64,000 nt of DNA from Leptasterias polaris (lineage: Eukaryota; Echinodermata; Asteroidea; Forcipulatida; Asteriidae), in contig JAZGTN010000037.1 in the NCBI GenBank assembly GCA_037783415.1, positions 4,822,501 through 4,886,500 of the forward strand. The letters are read 5' to 3'. Under the pieces are notes generated by a model. The model searched no databases. It was given only the letters and a program-made list of their open reading frames with translations, and was not told where the DNA came from. Shown here piece by piece: positions 47,282 through 58,529 of this stretch. Each line of letters opens with the position of its first letter. Positions within the stretch are counted from its first letter, which is position 1. The position numbers were made by a program, and so were the translations under genes.

Positions 47282-49389
47282 TCATTTCAACATGTTAATT
47301 GTCATACAAGGAAAAGGAAAATTACCCTGGACCATTGTTACACTCCTATCAAGGATGCATACCGTTCTTTGCGTAGAGCTCCGCTTGGTGCATCTGACCA
47401 TTGCATGGTGTTTTTAGTTCCTAAGTACCGCCAACAACTGAAACGCCAAAAGCCTATTGTTCGTACAGTTCAACAATGGTCTACGCCAGCGATCGAGCGT
47501 CTTCAGGGATGTTATGGGTCTACTAATTGGAATGTGTTTCTTGATACGGAAGACGACATTGACAAGTGCACTGTGGTAGTCCTTGATTACATCAAATTCT
47601 GTGAGGATGCCTGCATTCCAACGAAAGTTGTAAGGTTTTACCCAAACAATAAACCTTGGTTTGATCACTCATTGCGTCATCTACTTAAGGCGAAAACAGC
47701 AGCGTTTAAATTTGGTGATGCTCAAGATTACAAAGAAGCTAAGGACATGCTTCACCGTGGGATTAAATCAGCTAAACGGCTATACAAGGAAAAACTGGAA
47801 AGTAATCTGTCAGGTAGTAATGGCAGCAGAGAGCTTTGGGAAAGTATCAGGACTGTCGTTCAATACAAGTCAAAATACACTCCAATCAACATTGACAATG
47901 TAAATCTTCCTGAAGAACTCAATCAATTTTATAGTCGGTTCGAGCAGGAAGACGACATACACTTTCCGAGGGATGCTGGTCCTCCCCCGTTTAAGATCAC
48001 TGAAACGGACACCTGTCGTGTTTTTTCACGGTTGAATGTCCGCAAGGCAACAGGCCCCGACGGAATCTCATCCCGGCTTCTGAAACTGTGTTCTAATGAA
48101 CTTTCCTTTATATTTACATCAATATTCAATTGGTCCTTAAAATTGTGCAAAATACCGCAGGTTTTCAAGAAATCAGTTATAGTTCCAGTACCGAAAAAAA
48201 CTCAAGTTAACAGTCTTAATGATTATCGGCCAGTGGCACTCACATCACAAGTTATGAAATCACTGGAACGTATATTTCTGGATCATCTTAAGTCTGCTAT
48301 TCCGAAGTCACTGGATCCTTTACAATTCGCTTACCGTGCCAACCGGTCTATAGACGATGCTGTATCGCTCGTATTACATTATGTTCTTGAACATTTAGAC
48401 AGTAGATCACCAACATATGCTAGACTTCTGTTTATTGATTTCAGCTCTGCTTTCAATACAATATCACCATCTAAACTAGGCCTATACAATAAGCTTACTG
48501 ATCTTGGTATTAACTCATCAATTGGTAGCTGGATTTATGATTTTCTCACTGATCGCAGTCAAGTGGTCAGGGTGAATTCTTTAGTCTCTAACTCTATTGT
48601 TATGAATACTGGAGCCCCTCAGGATGTGTGCTGTCACCATTGTTATATTCCTTGTACACATATGACTGTGTTTCTTCATTTGATGACCGTGCAATCATTA
48701 AATATGCTGATGATTCAACTGTTGTCGGACTTATTACAGGTAATGATGAATATAACTATCGTAATCAAGTTCAATACTTAACCCATTGGTGCTCTGATAA
48801 CAACTTAAACCTCAATGTTACGAAGACAAAGGAGATCATAGTTAATTTCTGTACAACCCCGATTGAAATTTCCCCCGTTGTTATAAATGGGAATGATGTT
48901 AAAATCGTAGACTGTTTTAAATTTCTTGGTGTTCATTTATCAAATGATCTAAGCTGGAATGCCAACGTTATGCACTGTCTTAGGAAAGCACAACAACGGA
49001 TCTTCTACCTCCGACGCCTGATGAAGAGTTTTCACTTATCTAGCGATCTGCTAGTCAAGTTTTATCATGCTGTGGTGGAAAGTGTGTTAACACAATCCAT
49101 CACTGTCTGGTATGGAAGTACGACTATGGCTATACCGTCGGGCTCTGGAGGGTGTTGTTAGGTCAGCTGCGCGTATTGTGGGTAGAGATCTCCCGCAAGT
49201 TTCAGAAATTTATAAAACTAGATTGGAAAACAAGGCCAGTGCTATTATTAACGATGATTTTCATCCGGCTAATGAGTTATTTGATTTGTTAAGATGAGGG
49301 AAGCGTTATAGAGTAATCAAGTGCAATACAGAAAGATTCATGCGAAGCTTTTATCCAACCGCAGTCAGGGGACTGAACGATAATAAGTA
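47282..49389 (+). pseudogene. Broken LINE ORF2 (endonuclease C-terminus plus reverse transcriptase)
   Basis: The first part (to 48781) opens with the endonuclease end motif LGASDH (about 47,385). It then carries LNDYRPVALTS, QFAYRANRSIDDAV and the catalytic LLFIDFSSAFNT block (48,428-48,460) before NTGAPQ. A one-base loss at about 48,615 shifts frame. The RT continues in frame +1 from about 48,628 with LSPLLYSLYT, the YADDS active site (48,703-48,717), LNVTKTKEI and FKFLGVHLSNDLSW. A second shift occurs near 49,130, leading into VVRSAARIVGRDL. An in-frame TGA at 49295-49297 precedes the conserved tail (RFMRSFYPTAVRGLN), ending at 49,389. Catalytic residues are intact but the frame is not, so the copy is dead. 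Confidence 0.92.
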
Positions 49390-49602
49390 GTCTGTCTGTT
49401 ATCTGTTTATTTTTATCCTTCTTAGGCATTCTGTGTGCATTTGTTTATATATTTTTTACCAATTTCCTTTAAATATAAAAAATTTGTATTTCTTAAACTG
49501 TTACTATTTATTGTATTTTTATGTCACGAGAGCCCAAGGCAATTTCTATTGTATACTTGTATATAAATAGCAATAAACCAAATTAATCAATCAATCAATC
49601 AA
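47282..49602 (+). mobile_element. 5'-truncated LINE retrotransposon, CR1/L2/Rex1-like
   Basis: Contains the C-terminal end of an APE-type endonuclease, a complete but frameshifted reverse-transcriptase region and a 3' end with aataaa (about 49,571) and an aatc microsatellite tail (about 49,583-49,602). Sequence upstream of 47,282 is out of frame, so the 5' end is lost or decayed. A short microsatellite 3' tail instead of poly(A) is typical of the CR1/L2/Rex group. Clade placement is by reading the RT motifs only. Confidence 0.88.
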
Positions 49603-49896
49603 ATGAATTAGAGATATCTCAAAATCAGTTACGGCTCTGTAAAGTTCACAAATTAGGAAGCGCCGCACACTCAGGTCAATGTTATTCTCGGAATGCATTC
49701 CATTAATTAATCGAAGTTGCAAACGAACGAGTTTCAAGTCATCCACCTTGCCAAATATTGCACTTAATGTCAGCATTGTTGCCAACAAAATCACGCATTT
49801 CAAGTCAACGATGTTGTCAATAGGCCTAGATGTTTTATGAAAAGACATCGCTGTGAGCAATAACATGGTGTGTTTAAAGCAATCGTTGATGCCAAC

Positions 49897-50165
49897 ATTT
49901 AGAGATATCTCTAAATGATTTAGAGATATCTTTAAATGATTTAAAGATATCTTTAAAACATTTAGAGATATCTTTAAATGATTTCGAGATATCTCTTAAT
50001 AATTTAAAGATATCTTTAAATCATTGACAAAAAATGATGTTTCGTGTGTAACTTATTTAGAAAAATAGTTTGTCTTTCAAACGATTAAGAGATACTTCTA
50101 AATATTTAGAGATATCTTTAAAACATTTAGAGATATCTTTAAATCTTTTAGAGATATCTCTAAAT
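49897..50165. repeat. GATATC palindrome array with 21-bp period
   Basis: Near-palindromic units of the form ttta(g/a)agatatctttaaa. GATATC starts at 49903, 49925, 49946, 49967, 49988 and 50009, then after a gap at 50111, 50132 and 50153, with a variant GATACT at 50090. Spacing is 21 bp almost throughout. Confidence 0.93.
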
Positions 50166-50169
50166 TGTT

Positions 50170-50690
50170 TTAAAGACGTTGCTAATGCTAATAAATGTTA
50201 CTTTGGCTCGCCATAGGCAACTGTAGCTCTATCTATTGTTCGAACGTGAAATACGGCACTGAGCCATTTTGGCAAGCAAATGTGCTGTTGTAGCCTTGAT
50301 AGCAATGGTCAATGTCTGCACTTATCTATTGTTGCATCGAAAGGGTTCCTTACTGAAATGGCGAATCCAGTACAGACATCACATTTCACCCAAAAATGCC
50401 TACCTCGTGCCTGCGTGGCTTTTTAAGATCTTCGATTTGTGGGTGAGCGTGGGAGGATCAAGAGATGTAGGTTCTAACTTTATCTAAAGAAGCATTGTTG
50501 GTATTTTTCTTCCCAACTTTAGCTGACATAGTCAGTTTTTGAAACATATAAGCAACAAACATCTACATGGCGTATCCGTACACACGCCCACATACATAGC
50601 TTTAATTGCTTATCACGCTTTGACTAATGTTGTTTTTGTAAAGAATGCATTGACCTCGCATTGATAGATCGTATCTATCTACGGTATCAA
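50170..50690. other. No gene recognised
   Basis: Unique-looking sequence. A 72-codon frame (50269-50487) begins with a hydrophobic stretch but has no other support. Confidence 0.35.
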
Positions 50691-50691
50691 C

Positions 50692-50943
50692 CTGGGCCCT
50701 ATTTCATGGCTCTGCTTACCGTAAGCAAAGAATCGGCGCTTACGGAAGCAGGGAATTCCTCGCTTACGTCAAGCGTATTTCACGGGTTAGCAGGGAATTT
50801 TTGCTTGTGCGCTTGCGTAGTCCACGTTACTAGGAGTTCTACACTTTTACACAGCTAGCGCAGAAATTCGGCGCTCGCTCGATAAGCGGAGAATCGCAAG
50901 CGCAGAATTTAGCGGTAAGCAAAGCCATGAAATTGGGCCCAGG
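50692..50943. mobile_element. ~250-bp inverted-repeat element, copy 2 (inverted relative to 14904)
   Basis: Ends cctgggccctatttcatgg and ccatgaaattgggcccagg are nearly perfect inverted repeats. The interior matches 14904-15166 in reverse orientation (shared ttttgcttg, tgcgcttgcgtagtccacgt, gcgcagaaattc). Followed by C14 at 50974-50987. Confidence 0.8.
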
Positions 50944-51277
50944 TGCCGAGCCTCAAACTCAAAACCCTTGTCACCCCCCCCCCCCCCAGATACAAAAATG
51001 TGCACGAATGAATGGTTCCAAATTAATTCTTTCCTCCCATTTGCCAACCCCATCCCTCCTGAAAATGTCCGATTACGCCCACCGGAGGCAGGTAACCAGT
51101 GATCCCCATTTTAAACACACATATAATAAGTGATATAAACCTGTTTCGTGGCAACAAAATGATTGTTTTCAAATTTGGTTACGACTTTAAAAAAATTACA
51201 CAAATATAAATGTTTGTCTGGGATATGATAGAAAAGAATAAATCACGGAAAAATTGTTCCACGTTAAATTTCCCACG

Positions 51278-51612
51278 TTAAAGGGTGTGTACAACATTGG
51301 TAATTGCCAAAGACCTGTATCAAAACTTGATGTGGCCCAACATTATACATGAAATAACAAACCTGTGAAAGTTTAAGCTAAATCGGTCTTCGGAGTCATG
51401 AGAAAACAGTGAAAAACCCCCTTATGTGTTTTAACTTCTTTCCAAACATCGGAATTTATCCTGCAGGATATAGACTATTATATTATTTTACTCATTTCCT
51501 AAAAACTATGGCATTTCAAGCAAAACTATTTCAAGGGAAGTTTTCCACCATGACCATCTTTATACCATGTAAGTTATTTGCAAATCTGTGAACATTTATA
51601 TTTTCATTCTTA
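51278..51612. mobile_element. TTAA-type element (copy 13)
   Basis: Left end ttaaagggtgtgtacaacattg. Central palindrome atcctgcaggat at 51468-51479. The right TIR is truncated at about 51,612, after 'gtgaacatttatattttcattctta'. Very similar to copy 1 (321-676) over its right half. Confidence 0.75.
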
Positions 51613-51619
51613 GGGCCAA

Positions 51620-53340
51620 TGTGCCGGATTGAACCCGCATTGTTTCCAAAGTCATTTTGATGGTTCTCGAAAGTCTGTTGACAATATCATAAATACCTCT
51701 CTGCTGTCAAAAACCATTGTGAATATTATGCCCTAATATAACTTTCTTGTTAGAGACCACCGCAGACTGCCAACAGATGAAAGTAAACATGCCACGCATT
51801 CAAGGGTTTTCTGGTTTGCAGGTGTCCCCAAAACACTGCGATGTGATTGGTTGATTTTTGCAAGGGAATCAAAGAGGGGGGGGGGGGCATGCCCAGACAG
51901 GTAGTTTGGGGGAACAACGCGATGGTCAGACCTTCTCACCTGTGGACAGGTGTTTGATAGTACAAACCCGATCCAATCAAAAGTGAAGCAGGTCTGCGTG
52001 TGAATTAAACAATATACCGGAATATTGCGATTAGCTTGTCCAGCAGGAACAACAACAACCCGAATTGGCGATGTTCCCTAGAAATGACTATAGGGAGTTA
52101 TTTTAGTTCAAAACAGACCCACGCAAAGAGCTGGTTTCTAAACATGACGTGGGCACCAGGACGTTGGTCATGTCCATAAAGCCCACTGATTCAAGCCAAA
52201 ACCATCATGGGAAATGTTAATACATAAATTTAAAAAACATACTGCCATTGGTTCCAGTCATTTTTCTTGTGGTTCACGAGGGGATATCCCCAGCGCCCAA
52301 ATATAGAAGACGTCAAAGTTGATTAACCCGGTGTCGTGCCGCAGCCGGATCTCTCATCATATCAAATAGCACATCGTTTACCTCTGAGGTTTATTGGTTG
52401 TGACAAGTAGAAAAAACCACCAGCAAGATCAAGTGTTAATTTCTGAGATGTCACAATATTTACAGCTGATGTGCACGGAAAGGGGTTTGAAAAAATAAGG
52501 GGGAAAAAAAAAGACGCGGATGACGAAGTGGCGGGAAATTTATCAAGAACTTGGAAGCCGCGTTGCCACAACGATTTCACGGGGTTGGATACGGGGAAAG
52601 ATTTCTGGCGTGACGGTGGTTTGATTTAAAGGTAAACCACCAGGAACTGGCATCATGCAGTGTGTTGCCTTGGCAACGTGAGATAGGAAATCAAAAGTAT
52701 GTTTTATTGCTCAAGAAACGGTCTGAGGGTAAAACGAAAGTGTTATGACCGTCGTGTATGATCGAGTAATTGGGCATAACGACGAAAACGCTTTCCCGCA
52801 AGCAACATTTAAAAAGTAATCGTAAAAGTAAAGTAAAAAAGTAATCGTAAAAAAAAATCATAATAGGTTTGTTTGGAGTGTGTACTTATTGTCTTTGACT
52901 AATTACAGGGTTTGGTTTCTCTTAAATCAAAAGTTTATAATCTGCTGGAAAGAGCTTTCCAAGTAGATGCTGTTAGTAATCTCTCTAATTGGTCATTTTC
53001 AAAAATGACTTTTGTTGTTTGCCGATTTGTGGGTTTTTAACGCCGGAGACGCGTCTGAACTGAAATGACATCAACCATTATCTAGGCAATTATTACATTT
53101 AATTGCTGTCCATTTGGTTTAGAGCTTTGACCTTTTTGGCAATTGTTTACAGTCATATATCAAATAACTTATGGTAACATAAAAGGTTTACAAATGTTGG
53201 GTTCTATATTTGGGCTTCGAGGAGCGTAAAGCAAAGGACTGTTGGTAATTATTAAAACAAAAAGTAGCTTATTATTATGAGAGCTCACTGACGAAAGTCC
53301 ACACAAATAACCCACCAGAGAAATAATTCCATCTGAAGAA
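51620..53340. other. No gene recognised; G12 tract at 51876-51887
   Basis: Unique-looking DNA without supported exons. Confidence 0.35.
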
Positions 53341-53345
53341 CTCTA

Positions 53346-53683
53346 TATAAAGGGTGTATATAACATTGGTATGAGTAAAAATATAAATATTCACAACTTA
53401 TGGTATGAAGATGGTCGTGGCGGAAAACTTCCCTTAAAACAGTATTGCTTGGAATGCTAGTGTTTGAGAAATGCATTTAGCAATTAGTTTTGATCTCGCG
53501 AGTCCAAAACCAGATTTATAAAGAGCGAAAGTTACAAGTTTTCGGCTTCACTATTTTCTTGTGACTCCGATAACAAGTTGAGCTTAAACTTTCACAGGTT
53601 TGTTATTTCATGTATGTTGGGTTACAGAATGTGCTGATACTATGGTCTTTGACAATTACTAATAATGTCATAGTGTGCTTTAA
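53346..53683. mobile_element. TTAA-type element (copy 14)
   Basis: Left ataaagggtgtatataacattgg, right ctaataatgtcatagtgtgctttaa. CTCGCGAG core at 53494-53501. Confidence 0.7.
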
Positions 53684-53865
53684 AGTCAACGAATGGACGA
53701 CACAACTCATCACTGTTTCTTTCTTTGATTGCCACATCGGATTTAAGACAGATATAAGCGGGCAAATCTATGAAAAACATGAATGGTCAAATACACGTGA
53801 CCGCAAACTTTCATGAAAATGTTCACAGGTTGGATGTGTATAGAAAATCCATATGATGGGATTTA

Positions 53866-53906
53866 CCCCCCCCCCCCCAAAATAATAAAATAATAATAAT
53901 AATAAT
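53866..53906. repeat. C13 followed by AAT microsatellite
   Basis: A run of 13 C (53866-53878), then aataataa-type simple repeat. Confidence 0.9.
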
Positions 53907-54618
53907 TTTCAATGAATGTACTACTTCTTATATTTGCACTTGTACTGCGCTGTAATTCATTTTTGAAACACATCCGCGTTAACGGCCGTTATAAAACGCC
54001 GTCATATTTGATACAATTGCGATTTCATTGCAAATTTCAAGGCGCCCTTTTAAGTAACATTTGCGGCATGCGCTGTTTTATCCTGACTTCGCTCGATCTA
54101 TTTCTCGTCCTTGGATTCCATTGTCTGGATCTTTGTCAAGACGGGTTTGCCCCCTGGGTCTGCATTGTTATACTATCAACATCTTAGCACAGAAACAAAG
54201 TATATGAGAAGAACGGTTTTTGTATCAGGAAGCATTTTATTTTCCTGCTTGCCGTGTTCCTCTTTAGGTAGCGATCACAAACAATAAAATACCGCCTTTT
54301 ATTGCTCTACATCATAAAGGAACAACTTCTTTATTGTCCCAGTCGTCTGCATCCTTGGCTGGTTACCTAGACAACGGGTGATAATTCGGAGAAACTCTGA
54401 CTGGCCACGAGCTGCTATAAAGAAGGCATCGTCCCACCACTGACATCATTATTTCCGTCAAGAATGATATTTTAATAATGTTTGAGAAATCATTATAAAT
54501 GGTGCGAGATAAACTTTATGATAACCATTTACAAAAACATTTGCTGTTTAGCAAGGTGAAATTAGAAGGTCGGCCACAACTGTGCAGGTATATTTAACAC
54601 TGGGAATGTTTGTATGTC

Positions 54619-54690
54619 AATAATAATAATAATAATATCACAGCACTTGTAAGGCGCGCTATATCTGTGAAAACATTCAAAGGCGCCGGT
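54619..54690 (-). repeat. 3' tail of a SINE/LINE, minus strand
   Basis: On the minus strand 'gcgcctttgaatgttttcac', then 'agatatagcgcgcc', run into an ATT trinucleotide tail. This is the common 'agcgc...tatataa + (ATT)n' ending of LINE-mobilised retroelements. Confidence 0.5.
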
Positions 54691-55143
54691 CTGAAGGAAA
54701 GAAAAGTTAGACAGTTAGAGATGGGACTTTTGTCCACTGTTAGAAAGAAACATTTGCTAAGCACCAGAAATTGTGCTTAGGTGGGTCGGGTTACCAGCCC
54801 ATCATCTAATGCACGTGGCTTGTAAATGGTTGCCTGCTACTTGTTGCTTAGTAAAAAGATCTGTTTTGCAATGGAGTCAACCCAGATTTTGTTTTTATCT
54901 AGACCTTCGCAATATTAGGTCAAGTAGCCAAGACTGCAGGGAAATTATATCTAATTTTAACAGGTAGGTAGTCATTTCTGAATATGTACTTTAGCATTCT
55001 ACTTATCTTCTCTCATCAATTGATGCTAGCCCAAGTGGAACTACAATATTGTTCTGCGAGCCATAGTCGTCATCTTGATCAAACCTAGATCGTATCGGCT
55101 CGGAGCGATCATATTTTTGTCACCTTGGCACTGTGGTTCAGGG

Positions 55144-55478
55144 AAAGAACGGCTGAGTGGTTCGGTGCATCGGACTCAAGTTCTGGTGGCTTATTTTAAT
55201 AGTCATCCGGGTGTGGGTTCGAATCCCGGCCATGACACTTTTGTCCTCGAGCAAGACAACATGTATTGGCTTCTAATCAATCAGGGGGAATTGGGTATCT
55301 GTTGGACAGAGATGGTTCGTGAGATTGATTTAGCTTGGTGAGCTTGGCAGCACAGGCTGTATACTCCCAAGGGAGGGGTAGATGGTTTTAAGAGCTTGAA
55401 TTAACGACTCAGTGACCAGGGGTACAAACTGATCATTTCGTTGGTTTTGCGCTTTGTAAAGAGCTGTGATTTTAACAA
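55144..55478 (+). mobile_element. tRNA-Leu-derived SINE, second copy
   Basis: Head aacggctgagtggttcgg...ggactcaagttctggtgg with B box gggttcgaatcccgg, then ttttgtcctcgagcaagaca as in the copy at 10707. Body diverged; ends near 'gcgctttgtaaagagctgtg'. It has a 'ttattttaat' insertion before the T-arm region. Confidence 0.75.
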
Positions 55479-55744
55479 TTTAGCGTCGGTATGTTCTACT
55501 TTTTCCTTCCTCAACTCTTGAGCCAACTACTGACAACTATTGCCTAACAGGTAAGTCTCGTTACCTGGGTAACCGACCAACATAGACCGCGAAATGAAGT
55601 CTTGTGAATTCTTTGAGAACCTCAGCAAGTTCCCACAAACATTGCTTTAACGTAGGTATGAAACAAAATAGAGCACATTAACGGGCCGAATGGTCGTAAA
55701 CACTCCACTCAGGAGACTTGAAGTTAATTTCATTTAACGTACCA

Positions 55745-55985
55745 CTCTAAAGGGTCAGAATTGACCCAGAGTCCAAGTCCCATGGGAGTTTACCATTCAG
55801 GGGTCATCAGGCTGACCCGGAAACCGAAGGGAGAAAACATGGAAGTTGACTCAAATTCTGCATAAGTTTTACCCATTTCTGGGTCATTTTGAGACAGATT
55901 CCGGGTCGTACTGAACCAAAAATGGGGCAGGACCCACGAGCCACGAAATCCGAAATCCGGGTCTATTCTAACACGGGAGTTTTTT
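55745..55985. repeat. Cluster of tgaccc/gggtca inverted half-sites
   Basis: At least eight tgaccc or gggtc(a) motifs in both orientations in 240 bp, with degenerate surrounding copies. Possibly a decayed inverted-repeat element. Confidence 0.4.
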
Positions 55986-56051
55986 TATTTTATTAGACTT
56001 AGAGTGTACTTTGGCTCCCTGCTATAGTATTTGCATAAAAATATAGTTTGC

Positions 56052-56421
56052 TTTAAAGGTGCTGTATACGTTTGGTAATTGGAGCCTACTGATTGTGTTA
56101 ATCCTATATAAATGTAGGTATTAATATACAATAAAACTAACCAGTGAAAATTTCACTGTGAGATATCACCGAAAAACCGGAGCGAATATTTCCACGCAGG
56201 AAGAATATTCCCTATAGGAATACACAGTCTGAGAAGCATTACGACCGTAACGCTTCTCAGATTCAAACTTTGGGGGATAAAAAGTTATATATTTTTCCAT
56301 AACCGTAGTACTTCGAAGTGAAAAGTTTCTCAAAATGCATTAGCTAAAGTACTTCTTGCCAAGTAAGTTTTTATTGCCATTAATTTTCAGAGTCATTACC
56401 AAACGTATACAGACCCTTTAA
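56052..56421. mobile_element. TTAA-ended inverted-repeat element (copy 15)
   Basis: Left ttaaaggtgctgtatacgtttg, right caaacgtatacagaccctttaa. Centre 56229-56260 is a hairpin with 15-bp arms and one mismatch (ctgagaagcattacg / cgtaacgcttctcag). Confidence 0.82.
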
Positions 56422-56429
56422 AGCTTTAT

Positions 56430-57780
56430 TTAATTGTGTCCACGTTAAAAGAAATGGGGGGGGGGAAGGGAGTTAGTGCTGAAGTGTTCGATTTATGTTC
56501 GCCTTTTGCTTGTCTATGAATACATACGTTTAGATATGCGATATGCACCGTCATAACTAGTTTACTGTTATTCTTCTTCTTGTTCTGTGTAATTCGTGTG
56601 CACTGGGAAAACTATTCATAAACCGGAAAGACCAAACAAGATCGCAATGCAGATAATCGGCAAAGACTTCACTTCATTCAATTACTTTGCTTCATGATAA
56701 ATCGGTCCAGTTAAAAGTTCACTCAATAATGATGGACCTTTCATATACCATTCTGCCCAATTGCACGTCATTGGAAAGATCAGGCGTGCGGCTCTGCATC
56801 CCACGCACATTATTAAGCAGTCACTCAGACATTAATTTTCCCTCATGCTGTTCAAAATAATCGATGTGACTGCATGTATCAAACATTTAGATTAATGTGG
56901 GTTTATGCTTTCTATGTTTGTCTTTTTTTGCTTTTTATTTAGCAATATTATTATTTTTGTTTACTTTCTAGAAATGTTAGATTTGTAAACTATTGTACTT
57001 TACCGAATGATAATATAAATTGTATAATATAAATTGTTTTAAAGTACTTATCTTTTTTAATTTGTAATTTTGTACAATGCAAGTTTGAGTTGTTGTTGTC
57101 AATCTTTTGTTTGTTGGGGTGTTTGTTTGTTTGTTTGTTTGTTTGCTTGTTTGTTTGGTTTTCTTTCCACGTGTACAATAAGCCCTTTGGGTTTACTGCA
57201 CTCCCACAGGCCAGAATTGGGACCCCACAAAAGAAGAGGCAAAATTATTAATACACCGTTATTTCATTCTGACCATTTCTAACCGTGCCAGCAGCCTACA
57301 AAAATTAACCCATCGCACCCAAAAGCTAACGGAGTAATGCTTACGCGGTTAGTGTATAGTGTATGGGGGAAAACAATTTCCAATTTTGCGATTATTCCGA
57401 AACCGGACCACTGAGCAATTAACAATCGGATGACAGCCGAGTCCCAATTGCGTGTATTTTTCAACTAAGTTAAAAAGCTGCCCATACTTCACGGCACATC
57501 ATGGAGGTAACAAGCGAGAGCAGAAAGAGAAAAGTTGTGAAATAATGATTCATAATGGACAGTTCCAACGATTCCGGTTGATATAACACCGGCAGGGCAT
57601 AATGTGTGGACAATTTGTTAAGGGATGGAATTAATTTCATCGCACGAAAAAAAGTACATCGTCTTTGGTGAGGGTATTATTTTTTTTATATCACGAGGAA
57701 ATAATTATGATTTAGAGGCGATATTATCAGGGCAAGACTCGGCATTCCATTCGGGGATGAATCTTCGTTTGTCTATACCC
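56430..57780. other. No gene recognised; GTTT array at 57121-57158
   Basis: Contains a G10 run (about 56,456) and a tetranucleotide (gttt) array of nine or so units. The lysine/asparagine- and valine-rich frames over the array are artefacts. Confidence 0.5.
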
Positions 57781-57870
57781 ACCATGAACCATGAACTAGG
57801 GACCAGAAGCCAGGCACCAGGAACCAGGAACTAGGAACCAGGAACCAGGAGCCAGGAACCAGAAACCTGG
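57781..57870. repeat. Heptamer array (aggaacc)
   Basis: About twelve imperfect copies of (a/g)g(g/a)aacca in 90 bp. Confidence 0.85.
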
Positions 57871-57938
57871 ATTACGGAGCCCGGATCAAGACTTACAGAT
57901 TCTGAGCCAATAGTATTGTATATTGATCATATATATTG

Positions 57939-58306
57939 TTTAAAGGGAAGGTATAAATTTGGTAATCACTCTTAAAATGAATGGCAATAAAAACGTATGG
58001 TTAGAAGTCCACATCAGCTCTCCATAGTATATAAAGCATTTTGAGAAGAATTTCACTTCGAAGTAATATGTTATGTGTAAAGATAGCAGTTTTTATGCCC
58101 CGAAATTTGATTCTGAGAAACGTTTAGTGTCAGAAGCGCTTCTTAGATTGTGTACTCCTATTAATAGGGATTATTCCTCTTGCATGGACATTATTTGCTC
58201 CGGATTTTCTGCGATATCTCTAAAAATGCGACCAATTTTCACAGGTGAGTTTTATTGTAAATATCTACATTTATACAAGTTCCACAAACCAAAGGTATAC
58301 TTTGTC
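57939..58306. mobile_element. TTAA-type element (copy 16)
   Basis: Left ttaaagggaaggtataaatttgg, right end caaaggtatactttgtc with the final TTAA lost. Centre at about 58,112-58,148 is a degenerate ctgagaaacg/cgcttcttag hairpin. The 111-codon frame at 58073-58408 lies mostly inside it and is not a gene. Confidence 0.72.
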
Positions 58307-58483
58307 TTGAATTCTCGGGAGGAAATGTGTCAGTTCTGCTGCAAGAGCGAAATGATTGGTATCAGCCTCAGAAGAAACAAACAGTTATTACAGAAACTGA
58401 CAATTTAGTTTGGGATGTTTTTATACAGTCTGGTCACACAACCCGAGCTTCTCCTGCTGTCACTGCTACTTCTCCTGCCACAG

Positions 58484-58525
58484 ACCTCTACCAAGACTAA
58501 CTGCATGTTTTGTCCTTCTCAATCT
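58484..58525 (+). CDS. Speculative 42-nt internal exon
   Basis: Preceded by a long polypyrimidine run ending gctacttctcctgccacag and followed by GTAAGTATC, both near-ideal splice sites. In one frame the 14 codons read TSTKTNCMFCPSQS; a second frame is also open. The upstream in-frame extension from an ATG at 58415 would make a leucine-rich signal-like start (ELLLLSLLLLL), an alternative reading as a first exon ending at the same donor. No partner exon was identified, so this may be chance. Confidence 0.22.
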
Positions 58526-58529
58526 GTAA

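Noticed and set aside
53912..54187. 91-codon frame with a signal-peptide-like start and several cysteines
   Set aside because: Cysteines follow no known spacing, hydrophobic stretches continue through the frame, and there is no splice or neighbour support.
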